From Desmodus rotundus (Eukaryota; Chordata; Mammalia; Chiroptera; Phyllostomidae), in assembly GCF_022682495.2 (NCBI RefSeq), contig NC_071396.1:55176022-55240021 (forward strand): 64,000 nt of DNA. The letters are read 5' to 3'. Below are positions 55,040 through 64,000 of this stretch, piece by piece. Position 1 is the first letter of the stretch. Each line of letters starts with the position of its first letter. Below the pieces are notes generated by a model that saw only the letters and a list, made by a program, of their open reading frames with translations, did no database searches and was not told the DNA's origin. The translations under genes were made by a program, and so were the position numbers.

Positions 55040-55824
55040 GTGCTGTGGGATTTAGTAAGGACTCGCCCCTCAAAAGTCAGTATTGTACATTGCAACATAT
55101 AGTGATGCCCCGACATCTTTCACCCCTCCCTCACTGTGGAAGAGCCATGCAGTCTAGAGGCAATTTATCCACCTCCTGCTCCAGAAGTGAACCCATTAGG
55201 CACAAGTCAGTTTACACTGGACATTCCCATGGCCGCAGATGGATTCAAAGGTCAGCATGTAATCTAAGTTGGCTTTACCAGGCTAAAGAAAGTACTTTTA
55301 TTAGATGGTTGGAAGAATCAGCCTCAATCTCTCTCTGTCTCTGTCTCTCTTGGCATATTCAGACAACACAAGAGACAGAAAGAATAAAAATAGGGCGACC
55401 ATTTTGAGTCACTTTTTAAAATCTTTATAAAATTTCACCTTTGAATAACAAGGCTACTGAATATCCCTAACTATATGGCATTAAGATTTTTAGTCCACCA
55501 CTCAAAAAAATGTCTATCTAAGAAAAGAAAATGGTGGCTTTTATTAGCACCCTAACAGGTCTTTCATATTACAGGATGTTCTCTTTAATACTTTATTTTG
55601 AAAAAAAATAGCATGCTTGAATAAGTCGTTTTAGCCTGAGAATCAATCATTGTTAGCTTTGGGTGTACGTAAGGGTTACTTGACAGAATCAATTATTAAA
55701 AAAGGAAAAAATTTTAACATGAATTCTCAGTAATTATTCTTGGGTAGGTATGATTTTATAATTGAATGTCATTGTAAGAGAAGACTTGCATAATATTTTA
55801 AGGATCCATTCAGTAAGTTATATA
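55040..55824. other. Unique sequence, no gene seen
   Basis: No gene supported. A short CT repeat lies near 55326-55350. The frame at 55030-55407 has no recognisable product. Confidence 0.5.
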
Positions 55825-55826
55825 TA

Positions 55827-55950
55827 CAGGGTGGGGCAAAATTAGGTTTACAGTTGTTTGTATGGAAAATAATACACTAATTAATAAATAATAACAAGAA
55901 TAAACTGTGTTTAGCATGCTCACAGTGGCAAATATATTTGCCCCATCCTG
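55827..55950. mobile_element. Mariner-type MITE (124 bp)
   Basis: The inverted ends are CAGGGTGGGGCAAAATTAGG and, at the right, the reverse complement of CAGGATGGGGCAAATATATT (13 of the first 14 match). TA flanks it on both sides (55825-55826, 55951-55952). There is no coding capacity. Ends of this type belong to Tc1/mariner elements that are active in some bats. Confidence 0.8.
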
Positions 55951-55952
55951 TA

Positions 55953-56115
55953 TGTATATATATTGCTATGTATATATAAACATTGCATTATATGATATAT
56001 ATTATATACTATTATATATATAGATTATTATATAACAATAATAATATATATCCTATAGTATTATAGGATATACATATCATATATCATTATATCATATGTA
56101 ATTATTATGTCTAAT
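55953..56115. repeat. AT-rich low-complexity DNA with short palindromes
   Basis: TA/ATAT-dominated sequence; one clear hairpin is TCCTATAGTATTATAGGA (56051-56068). Polymerase-slippage DNA. Confidence 0.8.
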
Positions 56116-56372
56116 ACTCATCTTAGAGATGAATAAGAAAAACAGTGATCAAAGCCAAATGATTAAGTACTTGTGGCTTAGGGTGGCACTTCCCTGATAA
56201 CATCAGACACACAGTGCCAAATGTGCTGTGTCACAAACACCTAACACTGTAGACAGAAGTGAAAGTAATTTGCTCTAGAAAACTATTTGAAAACTCAAAA
56301 TTTGGTTCTAATGAGGTAAAAAAACATGCATGTCCAGAGTTTAGATCAGATAATTCCATAAAAATGAAACTG

Positions 56373-56600
56373 GCCTGGCTGCCAGGTGGTTCAGTTGGCT
56401 GGAGCATTGTCCCATACACCAAAAGGTTGTGGGTTTGATCCCCAGTCAGGGCACATACCTAGGTTGGGGGTTCAATCCCACATCAGGGCTCATATAGGAG
56501 GCAACCAATTGATGTTTCTCTCTCACACCTCTCTCCTGCTTGCTCTCTCTCTCAAATCAGTAAATCATATTCTCAGGTGAGGATTCAAAAAATGTGTTTA
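56373..56600 (+). mobile_element. VES-type tRNA-derived SINE, second copy
   Basis: A tRNA-like head has box A (TGGTTCAGTTGGCTGG) and box B (GGGTTTGATCCCC). The VES body follows ('agtcagggcacatacctagg', 'ggaggcaaccaattgatgtt', 'tctctctcacacctctctcc') with an A-rich end. The target-site duplication is AAAAATGAAACTG (56360-56372) and AAAAATGAGACTG (56602-56614), 12 of 13. It lies directly left of an L1 tail that reused the same duplicated target. Confidence 0.85.
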
Positions 56601-56616
56601 AAAAAATGAGACTGCA

Positions 56617-56952
56617 AACTAAAAAACAAAATAAGCAAGCAGAACAGAAACTGAATCATACATACAGAAAACATTATGATGGTTGCTCAATGTGAAGGGG
56701 TCAGGGGATGGATGGAAATGGTGAAGGGATTAAGAAGTACAAATTGGTTTTTACAGAATAGTCGTGGGGATGGAGAGGACAGCATAGGGAATACAGTAAC
56801 CAAAGGACATATATATATGCATGACCCATGCACACGGACAACGTGTGGGGATTGCCTAAGGGAGCAGGGGGTCTGAGTGGAAGAGGGCAGAGGGGAAGAA
56901 TTGGGACAACTGTAATAGCATAAACAATAAAATATAATTTTAATTTTAAAAT
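56617..56952 (+). mobile_element. 5'-truncated L1/HAL1 3' end
   Basis: It is 3' UTR only: 'gtgaagggattaagaagtac', a G-rich stretch (56863-56905), 'gggacaactgtaatagcata', AATAAA (about 56925-56935) and an A/T-rich tail. The target-site duplication is about 15 of 16 (56601-56615 and 56953-56968, AAAAAATGAGAxTGC). The end resembles the HAL1 copies of this window. Confidence 0.7.
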
Positions 56953-57199
56953 AAAAAAATGAGATTGCGAGAAAGCTATATCCCTAATTACAATATCATT
57001 TTCAGAAATACTATTTTAAATCCATGGGTAATTGAATTAATAAATAAAAGAGGTAAACATTTATAACTGGCACACACACTAGTTTCCATGCACACACTCA
57101 GAGGGCCATTTTCAGAGCCCCCTTGGCTGCCAGGCACCTTCGGCACGTGCAGGCCGTGTAAAGGAACCACAGACCATGTGATGGATGCCACGGAGCAGC

Positions 57200-57415
57200 A
57201 CTGTGTTGGAACCTGGAGTCTGGAGTTCGAGACTTGCAGAAACCCAATTACTCTGGGACTCAGGCACATTCTCGAACTCCTACCAACCTCCATTCTGTTG
57301 GCAGGGATACTTATAGTATCTGCTTTGTAACTAGGTATGAAAATTAAATGAAATAATGCAAGAGAAATGATTAGCCCAGACTGGAACGTATCAGAGTCTG
57401 AATATTTATTGAACA
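57200..57415 (+). repeat. MIR SINE relic
   Basis: 'ggaacctggagtctggagtt', 'gcagggatacttatagtatc' and 'tatgaaaattaaatgaaata' match the sense MIR. Confidence 0.65.
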
Positions 57416-57483
57416 AATGAATGAATGAAGAACAGAAAGAAAAGAAGGAACACTAATCAAGTGATTAAAAATTATTTCCTCTA

Positions 57484-57496
57484 CACTTTTACTCTT
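57484..57496. repeat. Target-site duplication of twin-primed L1, left copy
   Basis: CACTTTTACTCTT is repeated exactly at 57996-58008. Confidence 0.92.
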
Positions 57497-57995
57497 TCTT
57501 TTTTATTGTTGTTCAGTTACAGTTGTCTGCATTTTCTCCCCACCCCTCCACCCCACTCCAGCCAAACCCACCTCCCTCCTCCCCTTTGATTTTGTCCATG
57601 TGTCCTTTATAGTAGTTCCTGAAAAGCCCTCTCCCCCCATCCCTTCCCCACTCCCCTCTGGTTATTGTTAGATTGTTCTTAACTTCAATGTCTCTGGTTA
57701 TATTTTGTTTGCTTTTTTCTTTTGTTGATTATGTCCCAGTTAAAGGTGAGATGTACCATCTCACACTGGTCAGGGTGGCCAACATAAACAAATCAATAAA
57801 CAAATGTTGGAGAAGATGAGGAGAAAAGGGAACCCTAGTACATTGTTGGTGGGAATGCAGACTGGTGTGGCCACTGTGGAAAACAGTATGGAATTTCCTC
57901 AGAAAACTAAAAGTGGAACTGCCTTTTGACCAAGCAATTCTGCTGCTGGGATTATAACCTAAGAACCCTGAAACACCAATCCAAAAGAACCTATG
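57497..57995 (-). mobile_element. L1 insertion with 5' inversion (twin priming)
   Basis: A 499-base insertion lies in an exact 13-base duplication. The left part (57497-57752) is the reverse of the L1 3' end: a T-rich tail, 'attgttgttcagttacagtt', a C-rich version of the G-tract, up to the ORF2 terminus. The right part (57753-57995) is sense-orientation ORF2 from a site upstream, matching 52017-52263 of L1-C (Cys-rich end, [14 protein letters not shown]). About 215 bases between the two parts are missing. It is truncated, with no intact ORF. Confidence 0.92.
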
Positions 57996-58008
57996 CACTT
58001 TTACTCTT
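57996..58008. repeat. Target-site duplication of twin-primed L1, right copy
   Basis: CACTTTTACTCTT, identical to 57484-57496. Confidence 0.92.
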
Positions 58009-58635
58009 AGAGAGGAAGAACATCATCATGGGAAGTCTACCGATGACTATTCAGTACAGTTGCCTAGAAATTCTTGTCAGGTTCATCCTCTTTTCATTAT
58101 ATTTCACCTTCTGGCCCCGATGACTAATGGGAGCACCAGGCTCCTGCTTCTGAAATCCTGCTCCTGTTTCATTCAACAGGTGTTTTCTAACAATGTATTG
58201 GCATAGTACATGTTAACAATATTTCAGAGGGATATTTAGTTAATGACTATAAAGTCTTTTGGAATCTTTAGATAAAACTGTCTCTCTAGTCATAAGTTAT
58301 TTTAATGGAAGTATTCTTTAAGCAGATTGGTCCTTTTGAAGTTTTTCCCCCTTTGTGATGTGAATTTTTTTTATGTATCTCAAGTAGAAAATAATGTACA
58401 AGTTATCTCACCAAACCAAAATCAGTTTCTTCTTGAATCCATTATTCTACCATGATAACAATCATCTGAATTAAAAATGAGTATATGTAGATATTAAAGA
58501 AAACATAATTTTGCCTAACACATAAATTCCTAAGATACAAGCAATTTAACATACATTTGTTTCTTGGTGCTTGTGTCTATTAAATTGCCAAAATCATATT
58601 GTCTGGTAACTAAGCTATTTAAAGGAACAGACAAT
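58009..58635. other. Unique AT-rich sequence, no gene seen
   Basis: No gene and no clear repeat recognised. Confidence 0.5.
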
Positions 58636-58636
58636 A

Positions 58637-58872
58637 AAATGGCATTTGAGATTTATTGAGTGCTTATGATATGCTAAGGACTATGAAAAAGAACCACTTT
58701 GCATTACCTCACTTAAACATTAGAACAACCCAATTAGGTAGCATTTTTATTACTCCCATTTTATGAGTCTAAAAACTGAATTTTAAAGAGGGATTAAGTA
58801 ACGGGACTAACATCACATAGTAAAACTAGAAATTAAAAATCAAGTTGTATATCGCCACTACACTGCACTGGC
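58637..58872 (-). repeat. MIR SINE relic, antisense
   Basis: 'atttattgagtgcttatgat', 'cattacctcacttaaacatt', 'ttttattactcccattttat' and 'acatcacatagtaaaactag' are the reverse MIR blocks in order. Confidence 0.85.
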
Positions 58873-58874
58873 TC

Positions 58875-59165
58875 TGCTAAATTAAAATGTATTAACTTTA
58901 AAGTTCAATATTATTTTTTGCTGAAAATAGAGAACTTTGGCCTGAGGATGCATTCTGAAGACCTCTGCATCTAAATCCCTACCTTCCAGTCTTTGTTCAA
59001 CACGTCTTTCTTCCCTTTCCCTCCATCAATATCTATGTGTTGGACACAGAGCCAAGTGCCATGTTATAGAAATGAGTGAGGCATTGCCCCAGCCCGCAGT
59101 GCACACATGCCGACTGAGGGAAGGAACCAGTACACTGCCCTGTAAACTGTTCCCTGGTATGCAAG
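58875..59165. other. Unique sequence with weak L2-like words
   Basis: 'tgtgttggacacagagccaa' to 'gaggcattgccccagcccgc' (59030-59095) may be a decayed antisense L2. No gene is seen. Confidence 0.4.
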
Positions 59166-59184
59166 AGAAAGGTTCAGGTGTTTC

Positions 59185-59350
59185 TCCAGAGCTTCGGTCC
59201 TCCAAGTGTGGTCAAGAACTAGCAGCATCAGCATCACCTGAGAACTTGTTGAAAATGCATGTTCTCAAGCACCCAGACCTACATTGAATTAGAAACTGTG
59301 GGGGTGGGGCCCAGCCATCTGTGTTAGTTCAGGAACCATGGGTCTAGAGC
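59185..59350 (-). repeat. MER20-like hAT element, antisense
   Basis: 'ccaagtgtggtcaagaacta', 'gcagcatcagcatcacctga', 'aatgcatgttctcaagcacc' and 'actgtgggggtggggcccag' match MER20, a non-autonomous hAT-Charlie element. Confidence 0.75.
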
Positions 59351-60195
59351 AGAGGTGTCACACACAGCAGGGTTTCTAGAGGGTCTGATCCCTGGGTTTT
59401 AAAAGATGGAGAGAAGCTGGCTGGACCAGTGTCCCAGGGAAGGGAAGCAACACTGCCAACCCTACAGGAGTGAGGGAACAACAACAACAGCAAACTGCAA
59501 GCCATTCATCTGACCAAAGTTTCATTATCCAGGTGTGGAGGGAGAGGGATATGGAGATAGATTCCATGGGTCAAATGCAATGGAGCAGATCATAAAAATT
59601 CTTGTAAGGCATGTTGATGACATTACATTTTATCTCAATAGGAATGGAGATCACTGAAGGAGTAGAATCAAAGAAGTGATTTGCAGTGGAGCAAGACTGG
59701 AGGCAGGAAGACTAAGTAGCAGGTGTTCTGGTAAAGTTATATTAATTCTTTGGAAGTAGGGAAGTGTCCAAAGAGGGGGTGGCTCCAGGATGAGCCCTGA
59801 GCCCCACTTTGAGATTCACCTCATATACCGTCTATACTCCTCCTGCCTCCTGTCCCAGGGCACCCCTGTTCACTCGGAGGTGCAGGAAGCCACGGAACCC
59901 CACTTAACAACCACCTATGAATAACCTGGCAGAGAAGAGATATTAATGCTCCATGGAGCCAATCTGTGACCATTAAGAGAAGAAAGCTAGTGAATAAAGT
60001 GATCCCCTTTTCTCTCCCTGAGACTAGTTTAAACTATTTCTTGGGTGGCCAGTTAGATAACATGTGGCTCTCTCCTACTCTTCCTTAACTTCCCGGACCC
60101 TCACTCCTGTACCACGCACTGGACACCCTAACCAAGCAGTAGCATTAATCCTTTGCCTTCCGGGCAAGTCAGAGTCAACCACCAGTGTTATCCTG
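59351..60195. other. Unique sequence; possible L2 near 59590-59740
   Basis: 'cattacattttatctcaata' to 'gcaagactggaggcaggaag' resembles an upstream part of antisense L2. No gene is seen; the frame at 59376-59567 on minus has no product. Confidence 0.45.
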
Positions 60196-60199
60196 AGCA

Positions 60200-60600
60200 C
60201 TTTGTGATCATTCTGGGTGAAAAGTACTGTACTAGGTACTAGACAGAAACCACTGAACCAACATAGTCACTGCTATCATGGGTTTAGACACACAAGCAAC
60301 CTGACAAATAGAGTATTTTAAGTACTCTGATGGGGAGATGTGAGTGCTATGGAAACCCAGGAGAAACTGACTAAGAAAATAACACAAGTTGGATTAGAGA
60401 CATTGATGAAATGAAGCATTAAATGAAGAAGTCTAACAGGCTGATGAGATTTGGGCTAGAGAATTGATTCATCAGGTTATAGATGGTCACTGATGTCATC
60501 AGAATGGGTGAGAGAAGAAGGAATTATAGATTGGGCTGTGCAGGTCAGACAGATGCACTGTTAAGAGTATGTTCAGTAAACTACCAGGGGGTCTAAGAAG
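60200..60600 (-). repeat. L2 relic, antisense, diverged
   Basis: 'aagtactgtactaggtacta', 'aacatagtcactgctatcat' and 'ggagatgtgagtgctatgga' are L2-like words in reverse order of the consensus. Confidence 0.5.
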
Positions 60601-60609
60601 AAACAGCCA

Positions 60610-60735
60610 GAATAGTCTGTGGCTCTGTCGCTGACCAGCTCCATGACAGTGTGACAATTACCTCATTTCTCCAATCCACTGGCTTTAGCTTCCCCATCTC
60701 TCAGGAGAGAGTTTTTGTTAAGGTCATGTCAAATT
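60610..60735 (+). repeat. MIR SINE relic
   Basis: 'gtggctctgtcgctgaccag', 'gtgacaattacctcatttct' and 'agcttccccatctctcagga' follow the sense MIR middle part. Confidence 0.5.
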
Positions 60736-61425
60736 CCCTCCCTTCTCAGGCAGTTCCTTTCATTCATTACCTTTTATATTACAGTCTGCAGGTACAGGGA
60801 ATGTAGGAGATTGGGCAAAAGACATCGTATCTTCAATTTATATCCTATAAAATACTTCCTTCAATAAATGTTTTTTAATATGCAAAACAAGAAAAAATGT
60901 ACTTGCTTTCAGTTTATTTGGGTTCCGGATAAAAGGCACACACAGCATTGCAAAATATAAGCATGCCTACCTCCCTTTTTCTCTCCATTGTGCATGAGCG
61001 ATAAGCGCACTCAGGCATGACAGAATGGCTAATGCAATAGCGGAGGGAAGCAAAAGACCCCAGATTTCTGATTCCTGTTATTCTGCAGTGCACAGGCCCT
61101 GCTCTATCAGGAAAAGACTTGTGTAATGGGGCGAGGAGCTGCTTTTCAGCTCTCCTGATTCTCCCCCAGCATGCCTGGCTAAGTCTCTGCTGAGTTGCAG
61201 CCAGCTATTTTCCTCAACACTTGCTTCTTTCTTTACACTGAGCCCCACTCAGGCAGTCTAGAGATCAGAAGCCAGACTGCATGCTCTGCCTTTGCCAGCC
61301 TTGCCAACCATAGTCCTTCCAGTATGTGGCAGCATGATAGGAGTTGAAGGGGCGACAGAACAGCAGGCTAGAACCAAACGTCTCATTGGAATCCACAGAA
61401 TGAGGCAACAGAAAGCAGTGACTTA
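60736..61425. other. Unique sequence, no gene seen
   Basis: No gene supported. Confidence 0.5.
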
Positions 61426-61427
61426 GG

Positions 61428-61535
61428 CCGGTGCGTCTCAGACATATGAACTGCCTGGAGAATTTGCTGACGTGATTCTGATTCAGTAGGTCCAAGGTGC
61501 ACTGGGGTGGGGAGCTGGCTCCTATCACTTGAACA
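61428..61535 (+). repeat. MER20-like relic
   Basis: 'gtctcagacatatgaactgc', 'gtgattctgattcagtaggt' and 'aggtgcactggggtggggag' resemble the MER20 5' half. Confidence 0.55.
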
Positions 61536-61654
61536 GAAGGGATGCTCACATCTCTTCCTGTGTGGTCAGTGACTTCACTTTGGCAGTGGCCATGGTACGA
61601 ACCACCACAGGAATCAGTGAACACTACAAAGACCCTCCCCACACACATGCACCC

Positions 61655-61720
61655 AAAAAAATGATTGTCAAACATTCACCAGCACACCACTGGGGATAGG
61701 GTCTGAGATTCTGCATTTCT
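61655..61720 (+). repeat. Second MER20-like relic, part 1, split by HAL1
   Basis: 'gattgtcaaacattcaccag' and 'gggtctgagattctgcattt' fit MER20. The sequence resumes at 63646 ('agattctgcatttctaacaa') on the other side of the HAL1 insertion. Confidence 0.55.
61706..61720. repeat. HAL1 (minus copy) target-site duplication, left
   Basis: AGATTCTGCATTTCT is repeated exactly at 63646-63660 (15 bases). On the minus strand the insertion site reads AGAAATG..., an L1 endonuclease-like purine-rich site. Confidence 0.93.
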
Positions 61721-63645
61721 TTTTTTAAAAATATATTTTATTGATTATGCTCTTACAGTTGTCCCATTTCCTCCCCTTCACTCCACTCCATCCTGCACAC
61801 CCCCTCCCTCCCACATTCCCCCCTATAGTTCATGTCTATGGGTCATACTTGTAAGTTCTTTGGCTTCTACATTTCCTACACTATTCTTACCCTCCCCCTG
61901 TCTATTTTCTACCTACCATTGATGCTACTTATTCTCTGTACCTTTCCTCCCTCTCTCCCCCTCCCACTCCTCTGTTGATAACCCTCCATGTGATCTCCAT
62001 TTCTGTGGTTCTGTTCCTGTTCTAGTTGTTTGCTTAGTTTGCTTTGGTTTTTGTTTTAGGTGTGGTTGTTAATAACTGTGAGTTTGCTGTCATTTTTACT
62101 GTTCCTATTTTTTATCTTCTTTTTCTTAGATAAGTCCCTTTAACATTTCATATACTAAGGGCTTGGTAATGATGAACTCCTTTAACTTGACCTTATCTGA
62201 GAAGCACTTTATCTGTCCTTCCATTCTAAATGATAGCTTTGCTGGATAGAGCAATCTTGGATGTAGGTCCTTGCCTTTCATGACTTGGAATACTTCTTTT
62301 GAGCTCCTTCTTGTCTGTAAGGTCTCTTTTGAGAAATCAGCTGACAGTCTTATGGGAACTCCTTTGTAGGTAACTGTGTCCTTTTCTCTTGCTGCTTGTA
62401 AGATTCTCTCCTTATCTTTAATCTTGGGTAATGTAATGATGATGTGCCTTGGTGTGTTCCTCCTTGGGTCCAGCTTCTTTGGGACTCTCTGAGCTTCCTG
62501 GACTTCCTGGAAGTCTATTTAAAGGAAATAGACTTTGCCAGATTAGGGAAATTCTCCTTCATTATTTGTTCAAAGAAGTTTTCAATTTGTTGCTCTTCCT
62601 CTTCTCCTTCTAGCCCCCCTATAATTTGGATGTTGGAACATTTAAAGGTGTCCTGGAGGTTCCTAAACCTCTCTTCATTTTTTTTTTGAATTCTTGTTTC
62701 TTCATTCTTTTCTGGTTGGATGTTTCTTTCTTCCTTCTGGTCCACACCATTGATTTGAGTTCCAATTTCCTTCCCATCACTGCTGGTTCCCTGTACATTT
62801 TCCTTTATTTCTCTTAGCGTAGCCTTTATTTTTTCATCTAATTTATGACCAAATTTAACCAATTCTGTGAGCTTCCTGATTACCAGTGTTTTGAACTGTG
62901 CATCTGATAGGTTGGCTATCTCTTCGTTGCTTAGTTGTATTTTTTCTGGAGTTTCAATCTGTTCTTTCATTTGGGCCTTTTTTTTGGTCTTGGCGCACCT
63001 GTTATGTAAAGGGGCAGAGCCTTAGGTATTCACCAGGGACTGTGATGCTGTATGTGGGGGAGGGGGGTCCAATAGGGAGCAATGGTGCTTGCTCCACTCT
63101 CTGCCAGTTTTCAGTCACTCTCTCTGCCACCCACAATCAAATTGGGCCTTTCTGGTGCTGCTTCCTAAGTGGATGGGTTTGTGTACATTCTAGAACCCTG
63201 TGAGTCTCTCCCACAAACTCTTCTATGCAGCTGTGAGTTTCTCCCGCTTCTGCCTCAATCCCCACAGGTGTTTTCAATCAGTGATTTGAGGCTTTATTTC
63301 CCCATGCTGGAACTCTGGGTTGTGCAGTCTGTCACCTGGTCTACCAGCTGCTGCCTCGCTGGCCAGCTGCAGCTCTACCCACCCTGCTCCACCTTCTGCC
63401 ACCTCGCTGAGTCCACCAGCCGCCACCTTGCCACAAGTCCTCTCTGCCCGGCTGCCCATCTCCACCCCTCTTACTGGTCTGGATGAATGTTTCTTCTTTA
63501 TCTCCTTGGTTGTTAGACTTCCATACAGTTCGATTTTATGTCAGTTCTGGTTGTTTTTCATTTTTAAATTGTTGTTGTCCTTCTTTTGGTTGTGTGAGGA
63601 GGCACAGTGTGTCTAACCTATGCCTCCATCTTGGCCAGAAGTCCA
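61721..63645 (-). mobile_element. HAL1-like (half-L1) retrotransposon, full length, ORF1 only, second copy
   Basis: A 1.93-kb element in antisense orientation inside an exact 15-base duplication. From its 5' end (63645) it begins 'ggacttctggccaagatgga', then a roughly 670-base 5' region, an ORF1-type frame (62970 down to 62126), a purine-rich 3' UTR, 'gggacaactgtaagagcata', AATAAA and an A-rich tail (61721-61740). It has no ORF2. It matches the copy at 3553-5525 along its whole length. It interrupts a MER20-like relic. Confidence 0.92.
62126..62970 (-). pseudogene. HAL1 ORF1p-like RNA-binding protein, frameshifted
   Basis: This ORF1p-like RNA-binding protein starts at the ATG at 62968-62970 (MKEQIETPEKIQLSNEEIAN). 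The ATG used by the other copy, three codons earlier, is lost. The helical half and the acidic RRM-like region (NIQIIGGLEGEEEEQ; ENFFEQIMKENFPNL) are readable for 151 residues. An insertion near 62513-62526 then shifts the frame into a stop. The remaining C-terminal domain (RRNTPRHIIIT, ERILQAAREKDTVTYKGVPI, LLYPAKLSF) is readable in another frame down to TAA at 62126-62128. Confidence 0.85.
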
Positions 63646-63660
63646 AGATTCTGCATTTCT
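63646..63660. repeat. HAL1 (minus copy) target-site duplication, right
   Basis: AGATTCTGCATTTCT, identical to 61706-61720. Confidence 0.93.
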
Positions 63661-63712
63661 AACAAGCTTCCCTTCCATGCAGACTTATCTGGTTCTGGAC
63701 CTGCTTCGAGTG
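63661..63712 (+). repeat. Second MER20-like relic, part 2
   Basis: 'aacaagcttcccttccatgc' continues the MER20-like text across the HAL1 insertion. Confidence 0.5.
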
Positions 63713-63714
63713 GA

Positions 63715-64000
63715 AAGGGTTCAGAACATAGGCTCTGGAGTCAACCAGATCTAGGAATAAATTCTGACTCTCAAGCAAGAGTAAATTCTGTAACCTAAAC
63801 AGGTTATCCATGAAGGCATGTATCTTGCTGTGCTTGGTTGCCTAAACTGGTCTGACATTTTCTACCCTCTCTCTCTGGGCCTCAGTTTCTCCATCTGTAA
63901 AATGGAGAATGGGGATCAGATCTTACTTCCTAGTATTGTCTCAAGCAGCAAATTAAATAATGTGCTTGAGCACAGTGCCTGGCACAGACTAAGCCCCAGT
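63715..64000 (+). repeat. MIR SINE relic, runs to the window end
   Basis: 'ggctctggagtcaaccagat', 'cctcagtttctccatctgta', 'aaatggagaatggggatcag' and 'cacagtgcctggcacagact' are clear sense MIR blocks. A partial duplication or insertion sits at about 63780-63870. Confidence 0.85.

Noticed and set aside
1..64000. CRISPR arrays, operons, bacterial or phage systems
   Set aside because: The repeat content is wholly mammalian (MIR, L2, L1, HAL1, VES SINE, MLT1, MER), and no regularly spaced repeat array or prokaryotic gene is present.

Overview
This is mammalian intergenic or intronic DNA with no host gene that I can support. The lineage is most likely a bat, probably a yangochiropteran. The evidence is two tRNA-derived SINEs of the bat VES type, two ORF1-only half-L1 (HAL1) elements with their own 3' ends, bat-like L1 3' ends (CAACTGTAAT...AATAAA), and a recent mariner, on a background of MIR, L2, MLT1, MER and old L1 relics. 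Family names are recalled from known consensus sequences; no database was searched.

Layout. 1-3541: unique sequence with a MIR, an old L1 3' fragment and an MLT1 LTR. 3553-5525: HAL1 element on +, with a VES SINE (5541-5731) in its tail. 5754-13247: unique sequence with old L1, L2, MIR and a possible hAT relic. 13260-20080: near-full-length L1 'A'. 20093-28762: unique sequence with MIRs, an L2, an ancient L1 3' end and an MLT1-like LTR. 28783-37324: an old 3' L1 fragment split twice, by near-full-length L1 'B' (28822-35755) and by a solo ERV LTR (36110-36920). 37345-46041: a mariner carrying a MER5A-like insert (38374-38933), a second solo LTR of the same family (41156-42004), and Tigger, MIR and L2 relics. 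46055-53007: near-full-length L1 'C' with a 3' transduction. 53021-64000: MIRs and L2s, a mariner MITE, a second VES SINE next to an L1 tail, a twin-primed L1 (57497-57995), MER20 relics, and a second HAL1 on - (61721-63645).

How the parts relate. L1 A, B and C belong to one family: a 5' end with an AAGATGGCGG motif, imperfect tandem units, a long pyrimidine tract, ORF1, ORF2 and a G-rich 3' UTR. All three are coding-dead. They share inactivating changes in a way that does not fit one tree. A and C share three lesions in the ORF2 endonuclease region. A and B share loss of the catalytic Asp of RT motif A, a damaged PGPDGF motif and a TAG stop. L1-A therefore looks like a C-like 5' part joined to a B-like 3' part near 17.0-17.1 kb. 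Each copy has its own target-site duplication, so the shared lesions suggest defective L1 RNAs that were copied in trans and recombined.

Limits. Alignments were made by eye. Repeat borders without a target-site duplication are approximate by tens of bases. Stretches listed as unique may hold old repeats or non-coding elements I could not recognise.
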